The position numbers were made by a program, and so were the translations under genes. Under the pieces are notes generated by a model that had not been told where the DNA came from, ran no database searches, and was given only the letters and a program-made list of their open reading frames with translations. A DNA stretch of 64,000 nucleotides, taken from NCBI RefSeq assembly GCF_026410545.1, contig NZ_JAPMIT010000001.1, positions 124,001 to 188,000 on the forward strand. Direction: 5' to 3'. This stretch comes from Microbacterium sp. STN6. GTDB lineage: Bacteria; Actinomycetota; Actinomycetes; Actinomycetales; Microbacteriaceae. The number at the start of each line of letters is the position of its first letter. Positions within the stretch are counted from its first letter, which is position 1. Of this stretch, positions 1-9,915 are shown in pieces.

Positions 1-1110
<1,110 letters not shown>

Positions 1111-1124
1111 CCGAAAGGAACACC

Positions 1125-2099
1125 ATGAAGTACACACGACTCGGCAACTCAGGACTCAAGGTCAGCCGCATCGCCCTGGGATGCATGAGCTTCGGCGATC
1201 CCTCCAGCGGGCACCTCTCGTGGACGCTCCCGCAGGACGACGCCCTGCCGTTCTTCGAGCAGGCGCTGGAGAAGGGCATCACCTTCTGGGACACCGCCAA
1301 CGTCTACTCATACGGCGACTCCGAGCGGATCGTCGGCGAGGCGCTGCGCCGCTTCACCCACCGGGAAGAGATCGTGCTGGCGACCAAGGTATTCATCAAG
1401 GTCGGCGAGGGGCCAGGAGATAGCGGTCTCTCGCGCAAGGCGATCATGCAGCAGATCGACGCTTCCCTCAGCCGCCTCGGCACCGACTACGTGGACCTGT
1501 ACCAGATTCACCGCTTCGACCCTGAAACCCCGGTTGAGGAGACGATGGAGGCGCTGCACGACCTGGTGAAGGCCGGCAAGGTCCGCTACATCGGCGCGTC
1601 CGCGATGTGGGCGTGGCAGTTCGCCAAAATGCAGCACGCCGCCGACCTGCACGGCTGGACCCGATTCGTCTCCATGCAGGACCAGTACTCCCTCCTCTAC
1701 CGTGAGGAGGAGCGGGAGATGTTCGGCCTGCTCGCCGACCAGGGCGTCGGCAGCATCCCCTATAGCCTTCTCGCTAAGGGACGAGTCGCAAGGCCCGCCG
1801 GTGAGGCAACTAAGCGCTCTTCCGACGATCCCGTGGGCAACAAGTTCTTCGCCGACGCTGACCGCGACCGGCCCGTCATCAACGCCGTGCAGCGTATCGC
1901 CGAGTCACGCGGCGTCGCCATGGCGCAGGTCGCCATGGCCTGGGTGCTGAGCAACCCCGTCGTGACCGCACCCATCGTTGGCGCCACCAAACCACACCAC
2001 CTCGAAGACGCAGCCGCATCCGTCGACCTCGAATTATCGGACGATGAACTCGGGAGGCTGAACGAGCACTACCGCGTCCGCGACGCCGGCGGCTTCTGA
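1125..2099 (+). CDS. aldo/keto reductase, YajO/YhdN-like
   Basis: A 324-residue member of the other large aldo/keto reductase branch. The sequence begins MKYTRLGNSGLKVSRIALGC and contains FWDTANVYSYGDSE (Asp and Tyr), ATKVF (Lys), DLYQIHRFD (His) and the C-terminal cofactor motif VTAPIVGATKPHHLEDA. A GAAAGGAACACC ribosome site precedes the ATG. Second gene of a two-gene unit with the reductase ending at 1110. The normally strong Y/W-S-P-L-A-K-G motif reads PYSLLAKGR, with Leu for Pro, which is unusual but not inactivating by itself. Likely a general aldehyde/ketone reductase; substrate unknown. Confidence 0.9.
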   Translation: MKYTRLGNSGLKVSRIALGCMSFGDPSSGHLSWTLPQDDALPFFEQALEKGITFWDTANVYSYGDSERIVGEALRRFTHREEIVLATKVFIKVGEGPGDSGLSRKAIMQQIDASLSRLGTDYVDLYQIHRFDPETPVEETMEALHDLVKAGKVRYIGASAMWAWQFAKMQHAADLHGWTRFVSMQDQYSLLYREEEREMFGLLADQGVGSIPYSLLAKGRVARPAGEATKRSSDDPVGNKFFADADRDRPVINAVQRIAESRGVAMAQVAMAWVLSNPVVTAPIVGATKPHHLEDAAASVDLELSDDELGRLNEHYRVRDAGGF

Positions 2100-2190
2100 G
2101 CAGAGGGGCGACGTGCCGAAACAGTCAGAATAGCGTCGGCGCCAACGGCCTGCTGAATTTCGAGTGAGGCGCGAGCGGACGAGGTGGCAC

Positions 2191-3693
2191 TCAGAGGCCG
2201 AGGGCGCGGAAGCGGCGGTGACGCTCCGCGAGCCGCTCGTGCGAGCGCATGTCGCCGAGTGCGTGCAGCGCGTGTTCGAGTGCCTGGCCCGTGCGCCGGC
2301 AGAAGGCGCGCGCCTCGTCCGCGGCATCCGGTGTCTCGGGCACGATTGCGTCGACGATGCCCGCGCGAAGCAGAGCGGATGCGCCGATTCCCTGCGCCTC
2401 GGCCAGTTCGGCGGCGTGCGTCGTGTCGCGGAACAGAATGGCGCTCGCGCCCTCGGGCGGCAGCGGCGACAGCCAGGCGTGCTGCGCGGCGAGCGTGCGG
2501 TCGGCGGGAAGCAGCGCGAGCGCCCCGCCGCCCGAGCCCTCGCCGAGTATGAGCGACACGGTCGGTGCCGCGAGCGCCACGAGGTCGCTTAGGCAGCGGG
2601 AGATCTCGCCGGCGAGCCCGCCCTCCTCGGCCTGTTGCGAGAGGGCGGCTCCCGGTGTGTCGATCACCGTGACGAGAGGCAGCCCCAGCTCGTGCGAGAG
2701 CCGCATACCGCGCCGCGCCTCACGCAGGGCGGCCGGGCCGAGGGGTCCGGCCGAGCGCTGCGTCTGCCTGTCCTGCCCGAGCACGACGCAGGGCGCGTCG
2801 CCGAATCGCGCGAGCGCGAGCAGCAGGCCCGGCTCGTTCTCGCCCTGCCCGGTGCCGTTGAGAGGCAAGACGTCGGATGCCGCGTGCCGCAACAGTGCGC
2901 GAAGGCCCGGCCTGTCCGGGCGTCGCGAGCGCTCGACGGCCTCCCACGCCGCCACGCCCGTGCCGGGCGGGAGCGTCGGCGGCTCGGGCGAATCCGCTGT
3001 CACGGTCGAGGCCACGGATGTGGTGCGCGGGGCGAGCAGCACGTTCAGTGCGCGGTCGATGATCTCGGGCAACTGCTGCGGTTCGAGCACGCCGTCGATC
3101 AGCCCGTGCCGATACAGGTTCTCCGACGTCTGCACGCCCTCGGGAAATGGCGCGCCGTAGATCGCCTCGTACACGCGCGGGCCGAGAAAGCCCACGAGCG
3201 CGCCCGGCTCGGCCACGGTCACGTGCCCCTGGCTCGCCCACGACGCCATGACACCGCCGGTGGTCGGGTGCCGCAGGTAGACGAGGTAGGGCAGGCCCGC
3301 GCTCTTGTGACGGCCGATGGCGGCCGAGATCTTCACCATGGCGACGAACGCGGCCGTTCCCTCCTGCATGCGCGTGCCGCCGGAGGCCGGCCCGGCCAGC
3401 AGCGGGATCCCCTCGCGTGTTGCTCGTTCGATCGCGAGCGTCAGGCGCTCTGCCGCCGCGCGCCCGATCGAGCCGGCCATGAACGCGAACTCGCTCGCGA
3501 CGAGCGCCACCCGGCGCCCGCGCACCAGGCCCTCGCCCGTGAGCACCGACTCGTCGACGCCGCTGCGCTCCCGCGCCCGCTGCAGGGCGGCCGCGTAGGC
3601 CTCCTCGGGGTGGGTGTCGAGCGGCTCCTCGTCCCACGAGACGAACGACCCGTCGTCGCACAGCAGCGCGATCAGCTCGCGTGCGCCCGGCAT
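2191..3693 (-). CDS. fused AccD-AccA type carboxyltransferase
   Basis: About 500 residues joining two crotonase-fold halves. The N-terminal half is AccD-like (EFAFMAGSIG, AGPASGGTRMQEG, PTTGGVMAS, ALVGFLGPRVYEA). The C-terminal half is AccA-like (VIDTPGA, GEGSGGGALAL, PLPPEGASAILFRD). The zinc-finger Cys residues of classical AccD are absent. Fused AccDA proteins are known in actinobacteria as acetyl-CoA carboxylase carboxyltransferase. Here it is the last gene of a catabolic operon with no biotin carboxylase or biotin carrier nearby, so it may act on another acyl-CoA or borrow those subunits. I chose the ATG at 3693, which overlaps the upstream stop as TGATG and has GAGG seven bases upstream; a GTG at 3720 is the alternative. 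Confidence 0.85.
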   Translation of the reverse strand: MPGARELIALLCDDGSFVSWDEEPLDTHPEEAYAAALQRARERSGVDESVLTGEGLVRGRRVALVASEFAFMAGSIGRAAAERLTLAIERATREGIPLLAGPASGGTRMQEGTAAFVAMVKISAAIGRHKSAGLPYLVYLRHPTTGGVMASWASQGHVTVAEPGALVGFLGPRVYEAIYGAPFPEGVQTSENLYRHGLIDGVLEPQQLPEIIDRALNVLLAPRTTSVASTVTADSPEPPTLPPGTGVAAWEAVERSRRPDRPGLRALLRHAASDVLPLNGTGQGENEPGLLLALARFGDAPCVVLGQDRQTQRSAGPLGPAALREARRGMRLSHELGLPLVTVIDTPGAALSQQAEEGGLAGEISRCLSDLVALAAPTVSLILGEGSGGGALALLPADRTLAAQHAWLSPLPPEGASAILFRDTTHAAELAEAQGIGASALLRAGIVDAIVPETPDAADEARAFCRRTGQALEHALHALGDMRSHERLAERHRRFRALGL

Positions 3694-4976
3694 CAGCAGG
3701 CCTCGGTCGAATCCAGCCACGCCATGACGGATGCCGCGTGCTGGTCCAGCGTCGGAGGGCTGTCATGCCGTCGGCGCGTGGTCTCCACCTCGCCCTCGCC
3801 CGCCGTCTGGAAGAACCGCAGTGGCGAGCCGGGAAGCGTGATCGGCCCCAGCACCGGATGCTCGACGTCGACCAGCAGCCCCTGCGACGCCACCTGGTCC
3901 CACGCGTACACCTCGTCGAGGCTGCGAACCCGCCCGGCGGGAATGCCCGCCTCGGCGAGCCTGGCCAGCAGCGGCTCGGGCGCGTAGCCGGCGAACGCCC
4001 GCTCGACGACCCGGATCGTCTCCTCGCGGTTTCCGACGCGCTCGGCGTTCGTCGCCATCCCCGTCGCCGCCGCATCGAGCCCGAACGCGTCGCAGAACCG
4101 CCGCCACAGCGTCTCGCTGCCCACGCTGATCTGCACAGACCCACCCTGGCAGGCGAAGAGCCCGTACGGCGCGATCGACGGGTGGTGGTTGCCCTGCGCC
4201 CGGGGCACCTCGCCCGCCACCGTCGCGCGGGTGCCCTGGAACGCGTGCACGCCCACGAGTGCCGCGAGCAGCGACGTGCGCACCACCTCGCCGCGGCCGG
4301 TCGACTCGCGCCGGTGCAGGGCCGCGAGCACACCGTATGCGCCGTAGATTCCAGAGAGCAGGTCGCCGATGGGCACGCCCACGCGTTGCGGGTCGTCGGG
4401 CCCCGATCCGGTCATCGACATGAGTCCGGCCTCGCCCTGCGCGATCTGGTCGTAGCCGGCGCGGCCACCCTCCGGACCGTCGTGGCCGAATCCCGTGATC
4501 GAGAGCACGATCAGCCGAGGGTTCAGCTCGTGCAGGCGGCCCGTCGAGAAGCCGAGGCGATCCATCACGCCCGTGCGAAAGTTCTCGACGAGCACGTCGG
4601 CCCGCGCGATCAGCCGCTCAAGGGTGTTGCTGCCGGCATCCGTCTTCAGGTCAAGGCACACCGACTCCTTGTTGCGATTGCACGAGAGAAAGTAGGTGGC
4701 CTGCGGGTCGTCGGCCGGACCCACGAAGGGCGGGCCCCAGCCGCGCGTGTCGTCGCCGGTGCCCTCGGCCTCCACCTTGATCACGCGCGCGCCGAGGTCG
4801 CCGAGCATCATGGCCGCGTGCGGACCGGCGAGCGCCCGGCTCAGGTCGAGAACGACGAGACCTGCCAGGGGGCCGGATGCTGCGCCCGCATCCGCCTGCA
4901 CGGTCTCTGCCGCCGCCGCAGCGCCTGATCGCGCTCGGCTCGACCACTGCCCGCTCTGTTGCACCTGTGCACTCAT
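3693..4976 (-). CDS. CaiB/BaiF family CoA-transferase
   Basis: A 427-residue type III CoA-transferase, which moves CoA between acyl groups through an enzyme-bound Asp anhydride. The family N-terminus is clear (LVVLDLSRALAGPHAAMMLG, then GARVIKVE), as are RNKESVCLDLK and the likely catalytic Asp in GYDQIAQGEAG near residue 176. The start ATG at 4976 overlaps the DUF3500 stop by 4 bp (ATGA), and its stop overlaps the next start as TGATG, so translation is coupled on both sides. It probably activates a carboxylic acid produced by the upstream monooxygenase/hydrolase steps; the acid is not identifiable from sequence. Confidence 0.9.
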   Translation of the reverse strand: MSAQVQQSGQWSSRARSGAAAAAETVQADAGAASGPLAGLVVLDLSRALAGPHAAMMLGDLGARVIKVEAEGTGDDTRGWGPPFVGPADDPQATYFLSCNRNKESVCLDLKTDAGSNTLERLIARADVLVENFRTGVMDRLGFSTGRLHELNPRLIVLSITGFGHDGPEGGRAGYDQIAQGEAGLMSMTGSGPDDPQRVGVPIGDLLSGIYGAYGVLAALHRRESTGRGEVVRTSLLAALVGVHAFQGTRATVAGEVPRAQGNHHPSIAPYGLFACQGGSVQISVGSETLWRRFCDAFGLDAAATGMATNAERVGNREETIRVVERAFAGYAPEPLLARLAEAGIPAGRVRSLDEVYAWDQVASQGLLVDVEHPVLGPITLPGSPLRFFQTAGEGEVETTRRRHDSPPTLDQHAASVMAWLDSTEAC

Positions 4977-6211
4977 CGCCTGGCCCATTGTTGCACGAGT
5001 TCGTGGCCGTAATCGTTGCCGTTCGGGGTGCGCAGCACCGTGTGGATATGGAAGTCGGCGGGCTCGGTGTTCGCGAGGAACACGCCGCAGTGGTGGTCGA
5101 GCTCGGCGATCACCACCGGGCTCTGGATGCGGTAGTAGAAGGGCTCGTCGCCCTGCCAGCCGCCGATCCATGAGAAGAAGGTCTCGTCGGCATGCTGCTC
5201 GATCTCCCGCAGCCGGGCGCGGGCCGGGCCGTCGGGCAGCAGTACGAGGAACGCCCGCAGAATGTCGGCGACGAGCGCGCGCTGCGCCTCGCCCAACGCG
5301 CTCAAGCGAATTCCCTCGTACGGGATCACCCGGTTGTCCTGGAAGCAGCCGGCGAGGTGCCGCTCGTCGCCGGGGTGAACGCGGCCGGGCGGCATCTCGC
5401 CGTCGACCATGTGCCGGTACACGATCACCTGGTCCCGCTGCTGCTCATCGAGGCTTGCCATGAGTGCGCGGGCGGGCGCGATGCGATCGTCGAAGACGCG
5501 AAGGCCGGCGCGCGGCCCCGCGTCGACCGAGCTCGGTTCTGCGCCGAGAAACACGGGGGCGACGACCAGCTGCCCGTCGACGACGAGGGCGTTGACCGCC
5601 ACATGGTGGCCGAACAGCTGCCAGCCCCACGGCTCCCTCGCCGACGGCTCGCCGAAGACAGCCACGTTGTAGCTGAACTTGTTCATGATGAGCGGCAGGT
5701 CCACGACCTCGCCGAGAAACCCGTTGATGTACATGCAGTCCCGCACGAGGGCGTAGCCGCGCTCGCCGAGGCTGGCACGCACGAGCGCCATCGCAGCGGC
5801 ACGCACGGGCTCGTCCACCTCGTCGAGCCGCAGCCCGGTGTCGTGCTGCATGAACTCGGGGTTGGCCCAGCTGCGCCACTCGTCGGCGTCGAGCGGGTAG
5901 CGCAGCTGCTGGAGCTGCTGGGGGGTGAGGGTCGTGAAGAGCGCGAGTGCGGCATCCGTCATTGACGTCGCCGGCGCGGCCTCGCCGTCGGCGGGGCGCT
6001 CGAGCCGGTAGAGGCCGCTCCGCACGGTGCCGTCGTTGGTGATGCCGCGGAACGGCTGCGGGTACAGCGGCGCCCAGCCGGCGATGAGACCGCCGGTGAA
6101 CGAGTCGCCCTTGGCGTGCTCGGCGTACTGCCGGGCATCGAGCCCGCGGATGTCGGCCACGCGCGGGTGCTCCGGCGCATACACGACCTCGCGAAAATCA
6201 CGCGGAGACAT
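4973..6211 (-). CDS. DUF3500 family protein
   Basis: A 412-residue protein recognisable as DUF3500 from its C-terminal block (ETFFSWIGGWQGDEPFYYRI, SPVVIAELDHHCGVF, HIHTVLRTPNGNDYG). The block is rich in His, Glu and Asp that could form an active or metal site. No signal peptide or membrane segment is evident, so it is probably cytosolic. The ATG at 6211 has GAAGGGAG upstream and overlaps the monooxygenase stop by 14 bp; the C-terminus overlaps the CoA-transferase start by 4 bp. No biochemical function is established for the family that I know of. The fixed position between a flavin monooxygenase and a CoA-transferase suggests a catalytic step in the same pathway. Confidence 0.85.
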   Translation of the reverse strand: MSPRDFREVVYAPEHPRVADIRGLDARQYAEHAKGDSFTGGLIAGWAPLYPQPFRGITNDGTVRSGLYRLERPADGEAAPATSMTDAALALFTTLTPQQLQQLRYPLDADEWRSWANPEFMQHDTGLRLDEVDEPVRAAAMALVRASLGERGYALVRDCMYINGFLGEVVDLPLIMNKFSYNVAVFGEPSAREPWGWQLFGHHVAVNALVVDGQLVVAPVFLGAEPSSVDAGPRAGLRVFDDRIAPARALMASLDEQQRDQVIVYRHMVDGEMPPGRVHPGDERHLAGCFQDNRVIPYEGIRLSALGEAQRALVADILRAFLVLLPDGPARARLREIEQHADETFFSWIGGWQGDEPFYYRIQSPVVIAELDHHCGVFLANTEPADFHIHTVLRTPNGNDYGHELVQQWARR

Positions 6212-7916
6212 CGGTGAGGCTCCCTTCCGGTTCGATCGTCGCGGCACCGCCGACGCCGATCGCGAGAGCCGTCGCCGCGCCGGCGGGTGCGTAGCCGCGC
6301 CAGGCGACGTGCTCGTCTGGACGCACCAGCACGGCCGCCGCCTGCCACAGCGAGGCCGCGGACTGGCCGGCCTCGAGCGCAGCCTCGCCGCTCGACCCCA
6401 ACAGCACGATGCGCAGGGGGATGCCGTGACGCTCTGCCGCCCCGCTCACGAGCGGCAGCTGCGCGAGGGCGCCTGCCCCCATCGCGTCGGCGTCGACGAG
6501 CAGGGTGAAGCCAGGGCCGAGCAGGTCGTACACGCTGCGGGCGTCGGCGAGCCACGCATGCGGCAGCAGCGAGCCGGGGTGCGCCGACGGCGTGTACTCG
6601 ATGGGGTCTTCGTGCGGCGCCGGCGTGCCGTCGCCGACCACGAGGGGCGAGGCCGGGTACTGGTAGCCGAGCACGAGCCCGAGCGAGTGGAACTCGCTGC
6701 TCTTCACCTCGAGCGCCTCTCTGACGAGGCGACGCGCCTCGGCCCCCGCCGGCGAATCCTCCCCGAGCAGCCCGTCGGCGAAGTGGTACGCGAGCGCCGT
6801 TCCGTTGAGCCCGGCGTCGTGAATGGTGCGGGCCGCAACCGGGCGCCGCTCGAGCTCATAGCTGTCGAGCAGCCCCTCGCCCGCCCAGCCCTGCAGGCTC
6901 GCGGCGAGCTTCCAGCTCAGGTTCGCGGCGTCGCCGATGCACGTGTTGAAGCCGTGTCCGCCCCACGGCGGGTTCAGGTGGGCGGCGTCGCCGAGCAGGT
7001 ACACGCCGTCGCCGCCGTAACCGTCGGCGAGCAGCATGCGCGCCGTCCACGGATCGGTCTCGATCACCTCGAACGCGAGCTGCTCGCCCACGAGCGCCGC
7101 GAGAAGCTGCTGCGCATCGAGGTCGTCGCGGTCGGGGTCGACCCCCTGCACGATCGCCCACCACGTGTCGTCCCTGTCGAGACGCCCCACGATGCCGGAT
7201 GCCCCCGGGGCCATCACCCAGTACTGCACGGCGGGGTCGAGCGTCACGCGCTCGCCGAGTTGCGGCGCGCGGAACAGCACGTTCAGGTTCGAGCGCTCGG
7301 CCGAGGATCCGCTCAGCGCGATGCCGAGGCTGCGCCGCACCATGGAGCCGCTGCCGTCAGCGCCGACCACGTATGAGGCGTGGATGCGACGGGTCGCGCC
7401 CGCGGCATCCGTTACCTCGATGCCGCGCTCGCCCTCGTCGCCCGGCACGACCGCGGTCGCAGTGAGTCCCGTTGCGAGCGTCGCGAGAGGAGAGGCGGAG
7501 ACGGCCTCACGCAGCACGGTCTCGACCGTGGGCTGGGGAACCTGCTGACCGGCCTCGGGCTGGGGGCCGTATCGGGCAGCCGACAGCTGGAAGGCCTGCT
7601 CGAAGCGCGTGACCTCGAAGCCGGTCAGGCTCGAGCAGAAGATGACGCACTCCGAGTAGTCGAGGCTGAGCGGGGATGCGGCGCGCAGGGTGTCGGCGAG
7701 GCCGAGCCGGCGCAGATGCGTCATGGTGCGGGCGTTGGTGGTCTTGGCGCGTGGGCGATTGGCATCGATGTGTTCGCGCGTCTCGATGACCAGACTGCGC
7801 ACGCCGCGATACGCGAGGTCGAGCGCTAGGAACAGCCCGCTGGGGCCGCCGCCGACAATGACGACGGGAACATGATCGGGCAGCGCAGCGAGGTCGCCCG
7901 GTGGGGTGGCGCCCAT
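6198..7916 (-). CDS. FAD-dependent aromatic-type monooxygenase (PheA/MhpA-like)
   Basis: A 572-residue class A flavoprotein hydroxylase. The FAD dinucleotide motif is VVIVGGGPSGLFLALDLAYR (about residues 18-37), followed by the DG motif VVGADGSGSMVRR (about 183-195) and the GD motif LLGDAAHLNPPWGGHGFNT (about 308-326). The C-terminal 180 residues resemble the thioredoxin-like tail of phenol hydroxylases. It would hydroxylate an aromatic or similar substrate with NAD(P)H and oxygen. Its start at 7916 overlaps the FAH hydrolase stop as TGATG. Pairing with an FAH hydrolase is common in aromatic ring catabolism, but no ring-cleavage dioxygenase is present here. Confidence 0.9.
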   Translation of the reverse strand: MGATPPGDLAALPDHVPVVIVGGGPSGLFLALDLAYRGVRSLVIETREHIDANRPRAKTTNARTMTHLRRLGLADTLRAASPLSLDYSECVIFCSSLTGFEVTRFEQAFQLSAARYGPQPEAGQQVPQPTVETVLREAVSASPLATLATGLTATAVVPGDEGERGIEVTDAAGATRRIHASYVVGADGSGSMVRRSLGIALSGSSAERSNLNVLFRAPQLGERVTLDPAVQYWVMAPGASGIVGRLDRDDTWWAIVQGVDPDRDDLDAQQLLAALVGEQLAFEVIETDPWTARMLLADGYGGDGVYLLGDAAHLNPPWGGHGFNTCIGDAANLSWKLAASLQGWAGEGLLDSYELERRPVAARTIHDAGLNGTALAYHFADGLLGEDSPAGAEARRLVREALEVKSSEFHSLGLVLGYQYPASPLVVGDGTPAPHEDPIEYTPSAHPGSLLPHAWLADARSVYDLLGPGFTLLVDADAMGAGALAQLPLVSGAAERHGIPLRIVLLGSSGEAALEAGQSAASLWQAAAVLVRPDEHVAWRGYAPAGAATALAIGVGGAATIEPEGSLTDVSA

Positions 7917-8794
7917 CAGGCGTCCGCCCGCGCGTCGGGGCCGGCGATGGGCGTGACGAGCGTGCCAAGGCGGTCGACCTCGACTTCGACCGTGTCGCCT
8001 GGCTGCAGCAGCCACGGCGGAGTGCGCACGTAGCCGACGCCCTCCGGGGTGCCGCTCACGAGCACGTCGCCAGGGTGCAGGGTCATCGTGCGGCTCACGA
8101 GGGAGAGGATGTGGCCGACCGAGAAGATCATGTCGCGCGTGTTGCCGTTCTGCACCTCGACGCCGTTGACGCGCGTGCGCACCTGCAGGCCGTCGCGCAG
8201 GTCGCCGACCTCGTCGGCCGTGACGAGCGGGCCCATCGGGCCGCTTCGGTCGCCGTTCTTGCCGAGCGTCCACTGGGCGGTGAGCTTCTGCGCGCGTCGG
8301 CAGGTGAGGTCGTTGAACGTGGCGTAACCGAACACGCTCTGCGCCGCCGTGCGCTCGTCGGCGTTCTGGATGCGGCGGCCCACGACGGCGGCGATCTCGC
8401 CCTCCCAGTCGAGGCCGGCCTCGCCGTCGGGAACGGGCGCGGCGACCCCGCCCACCGAGAGCGAGGCCGTCCAACGGCCGAAAATGGTGGGGTACTCGGG
8501 AACCTCGAACGAGCCCTCGGCGGCGTGTGCGCGGTAGTTGAGGCCCACGCACAGCACGCGGGCGCTGGCGGGTATGAGGGGCGCCTGCGTGACATCAGCC
8601 AAACGGATGCGCTTGGCGGGTTCCGTACCGCCTGGCGCCTCGGCCGTGCCGCCCGCCAGCCGTGCCGCAGCCCGCTCCCGCCACAACGCCGCGTCGGCCC
8701 AAAACTCATCGACAGCTGCGAGGTCGACGACCTGGTCGTCCGAGACCGCGGCGACGCGCCGGCTCGTCTGCGTCGTGATGCCGATGAACTTCAT
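7916..8794 (-). CDS. fumarylacetoacetate hydrolase family protein
   Basis: A 292-residue FAH-fold enzyme and first gene of the operon. The conserved core begins RVLCVGLNYRAHAAE, and the divalent-metal ligands are visible as E131 and E133 in DWEGEIAAVVG and D162 in FGYATFNDLTCR. VSGTPEGVGYVRTPPWLLQPGD is the usual C-terminal signature. Members hydrolyse C-C bonds of 3-keto acids or decarboxylate/isomerise such acids. GAAGGG lies six bases before the ATG. The 111-bp space upstream carries a candidate IclR operator. Exact substrate unknown. Confidence 0.9.
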   Translation of the reverse strand: MKFIGITTQTSRRVAAVSDDQVVDLAAVDEFWADAALWRERAAARLAGGTAEAPGGTEPAKRIRLADVTQAPLIPASARVLCVGLNYRAHAAEGSFEVPEYPTIFGRWTASLSVGGVAAPVPDGEAGLDWEGEIAAVVGRRIQNADERTAAQSVFGYATFNDLTCRRAQKLTAQWTLGKNGDRSGPMGPLVTADEVGDLRDGLQVRTRVNGVEVQNGNTRDMIFSVGHILSLVSRTMTLHPGDVLVSGTPEGVGYVRTPPWLLQPGDTVEVEVDRLGTLVTPIAGPDARADA

Positions 8795-8861
8795 GCGTGC
8801 CCTTCGTCGATGCGTCTTCGCAGTGCAAGTCTGCGAGGGCGAGCGGGCGCGCTGACACGTC

Positions 8862-8880
8862 GTTTCCGTTCAATGGAACA
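8862..8880. promoter_or_regulatory. candidate IclR operator
   Basis: An inverted repeat TTCC-N7-GGAA lies between the iclR-family gene and the FAH-headed operon, about 70 bp upstream of the FAH start. IclR proteins often bind short palindromes of this form. Only one copy is seen. Confidence 0.4.
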
Positions 8881-8905
8881 GCGGCGACAGCGAGGGCCGA
8901 TGGGC

Positions 8906-9736
8906 TCAGTCGGCCTCGAGGTCGGGGCGAATGTGCACCCCATCGAACTTCTCGTGTCGGTAGCCGAGGGTGCGCGAGATGGCACGAGCCGTCGCGCGAA
9001 CGGCCGGCGCGATCGCCTGGGGCGAGGTCGAACCGTCTGGCACGAGAATCGACAGCGCCGCGACCGTTCGCCTGTCGGCGTCCTGAACGGGCGAGGCGAC
9101 AGAGACAGTGGCGGATGGCGCGCTTCTGTGCACCACGGCGAGACCCGTGCGCGCAACATCGACGAGTTGCCTCCGAAGCTCGTCGGGCGTGAACGTGGCC
9201 ATCCCGGGCTCGAGCTCGGGAGGCTCGCTCACCATCTCATCCTGAAAGCGACGGGTCGCTGCAGCCAGCAGCACGAGCCCGACCGCTGTCTGGGTGAGGG
9301 GGAGCCGGCCACCGACCCGGTAGGCCACGCTGGGAGCGTTCCTCGACGAGAGTCGCTCGATGAGAACCGCATCGCGCCCGTCGCGCACGGCGAGCAGCAC
9401 ATGGTGGCGCGTGACCTCGTAGAGGTCCTCCATGAACGGCAGCGCGATCTGCCGCACGCCGTGGCCGCGCGGCGACAGCGACGCGATCTCCCACAGGCGC
9501 ACCCCCACGACGTACCGGCCATCGTCGAGGCGCTCGAGGGCGCCCCACTCGACGAGCCGAGCGGCGAGGCGCAGGGCCGTCGTCACCGGCATCTCGGCGT
9601 TTCGGGCGAGCTCGGAGAGCGTCATCGAGCGCCGTCGGTCTGTGAACGCGCCGAGCAGGCTGAGCGCACGGTCGACCACGGGCTGCCCCTGCGGCGGCCG
9701 CTTGCCTCGAACGGGCCCGGTGCTCTCGCTGCTCAT
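8906..9736 (-). CDS. IclR family transcriptional regulator
   Basis: A 276-residue regulator with an N-terminal winged helix (VVDRALSLLGAF, then MTLSELARNAEMPVTTALRL) and a C-terminal IclR effector domain ([33 protein letters not shown]). I took the ATG at 9736 (MSSESTGPVRG) because the upstream extension reads into repeat DNA. It is co-oriented with and immediately upstream of the FAH-monooxygenase-DUF3500-CaiB-AccDA genes, whose expression it presumably controls in response to a pathway acid. Confidence 0.9.
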   Translation of the reverse strand: MSSESTGPVRGKRPPQGQPVVDRALSLLGAFTDRRRSMTLSELARNAEMPVTTALRLAARLVEWGALERLDDGRYVVGVRLWEIASLSPRGHGVRQIALPFMEDLYEVTRHHVLLAVRDGRDAVLIERLSSRNAPSVAYRVGGRLPLTQTAVGLVLLAAATRRFQDEMVSEPPELEPGMATFTPDELRRQLVDVARTGLAVVHRSAPSATVSVASPVQDADRRTVAALSILVPDGSTSPQAIAPAVRATARAISRTLGYRHEKFDGVHIRPDLEAD

Positions 9737-9767
9737 GATGGGCAGTCTCGCACACGCTGGTGTGCCG

Positions 9768-9907
9768 GGTTTCGAGACAGCCGGCCATGCCGGCTTCCTC
9801 AACCCGCTTGGTGCGTCGGCTTCCTCAACCCGCTTGGTGTGCCGGCTTCCTCAACCCGCTCGGTGTGCTGGGTTTCGAGACAGCCGGCTGTGCCGGCTTC
9901 CTCAACC
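9768..9907. repeat. class I palindromic repeat cluster
   Basis: Two full 37-bp palindromes (9768-9804 and 9871-9907) share the ends GGTTTCGAGAC and CCTCAACC around a GCCGGC stem. Between them are two extra copies of the right half, spaced 26 bp apart (GGCTTCCTCAACC followed by CGCTTGGTG or CGCTCGGTG). The array fills the gap between the iclR gene and the 3' end of the ABC ATPase gene. Related elements occur at 15942, 19989, 20035 and 20079. Confidence 0.85.
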
Positions 9908-9915
9908 TTCGAATG

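Noticed and set aside
2100-2190. Terminator between the convergent aldo/keto reductase and AccDA genes
   Set aside because: Only a weak GTCGGCGCC-type stem is visible and no T-run, so no terminator is called.
2635-3987. Long plus-strand frame (450 codons) opposite the AccDA and CaiB genes
   Set aside because: It is the antisense shadow of two well-supported genes; it is Arg/Ala/His-rich with no family match or ribosome site, typical of high-GC reverse frames.
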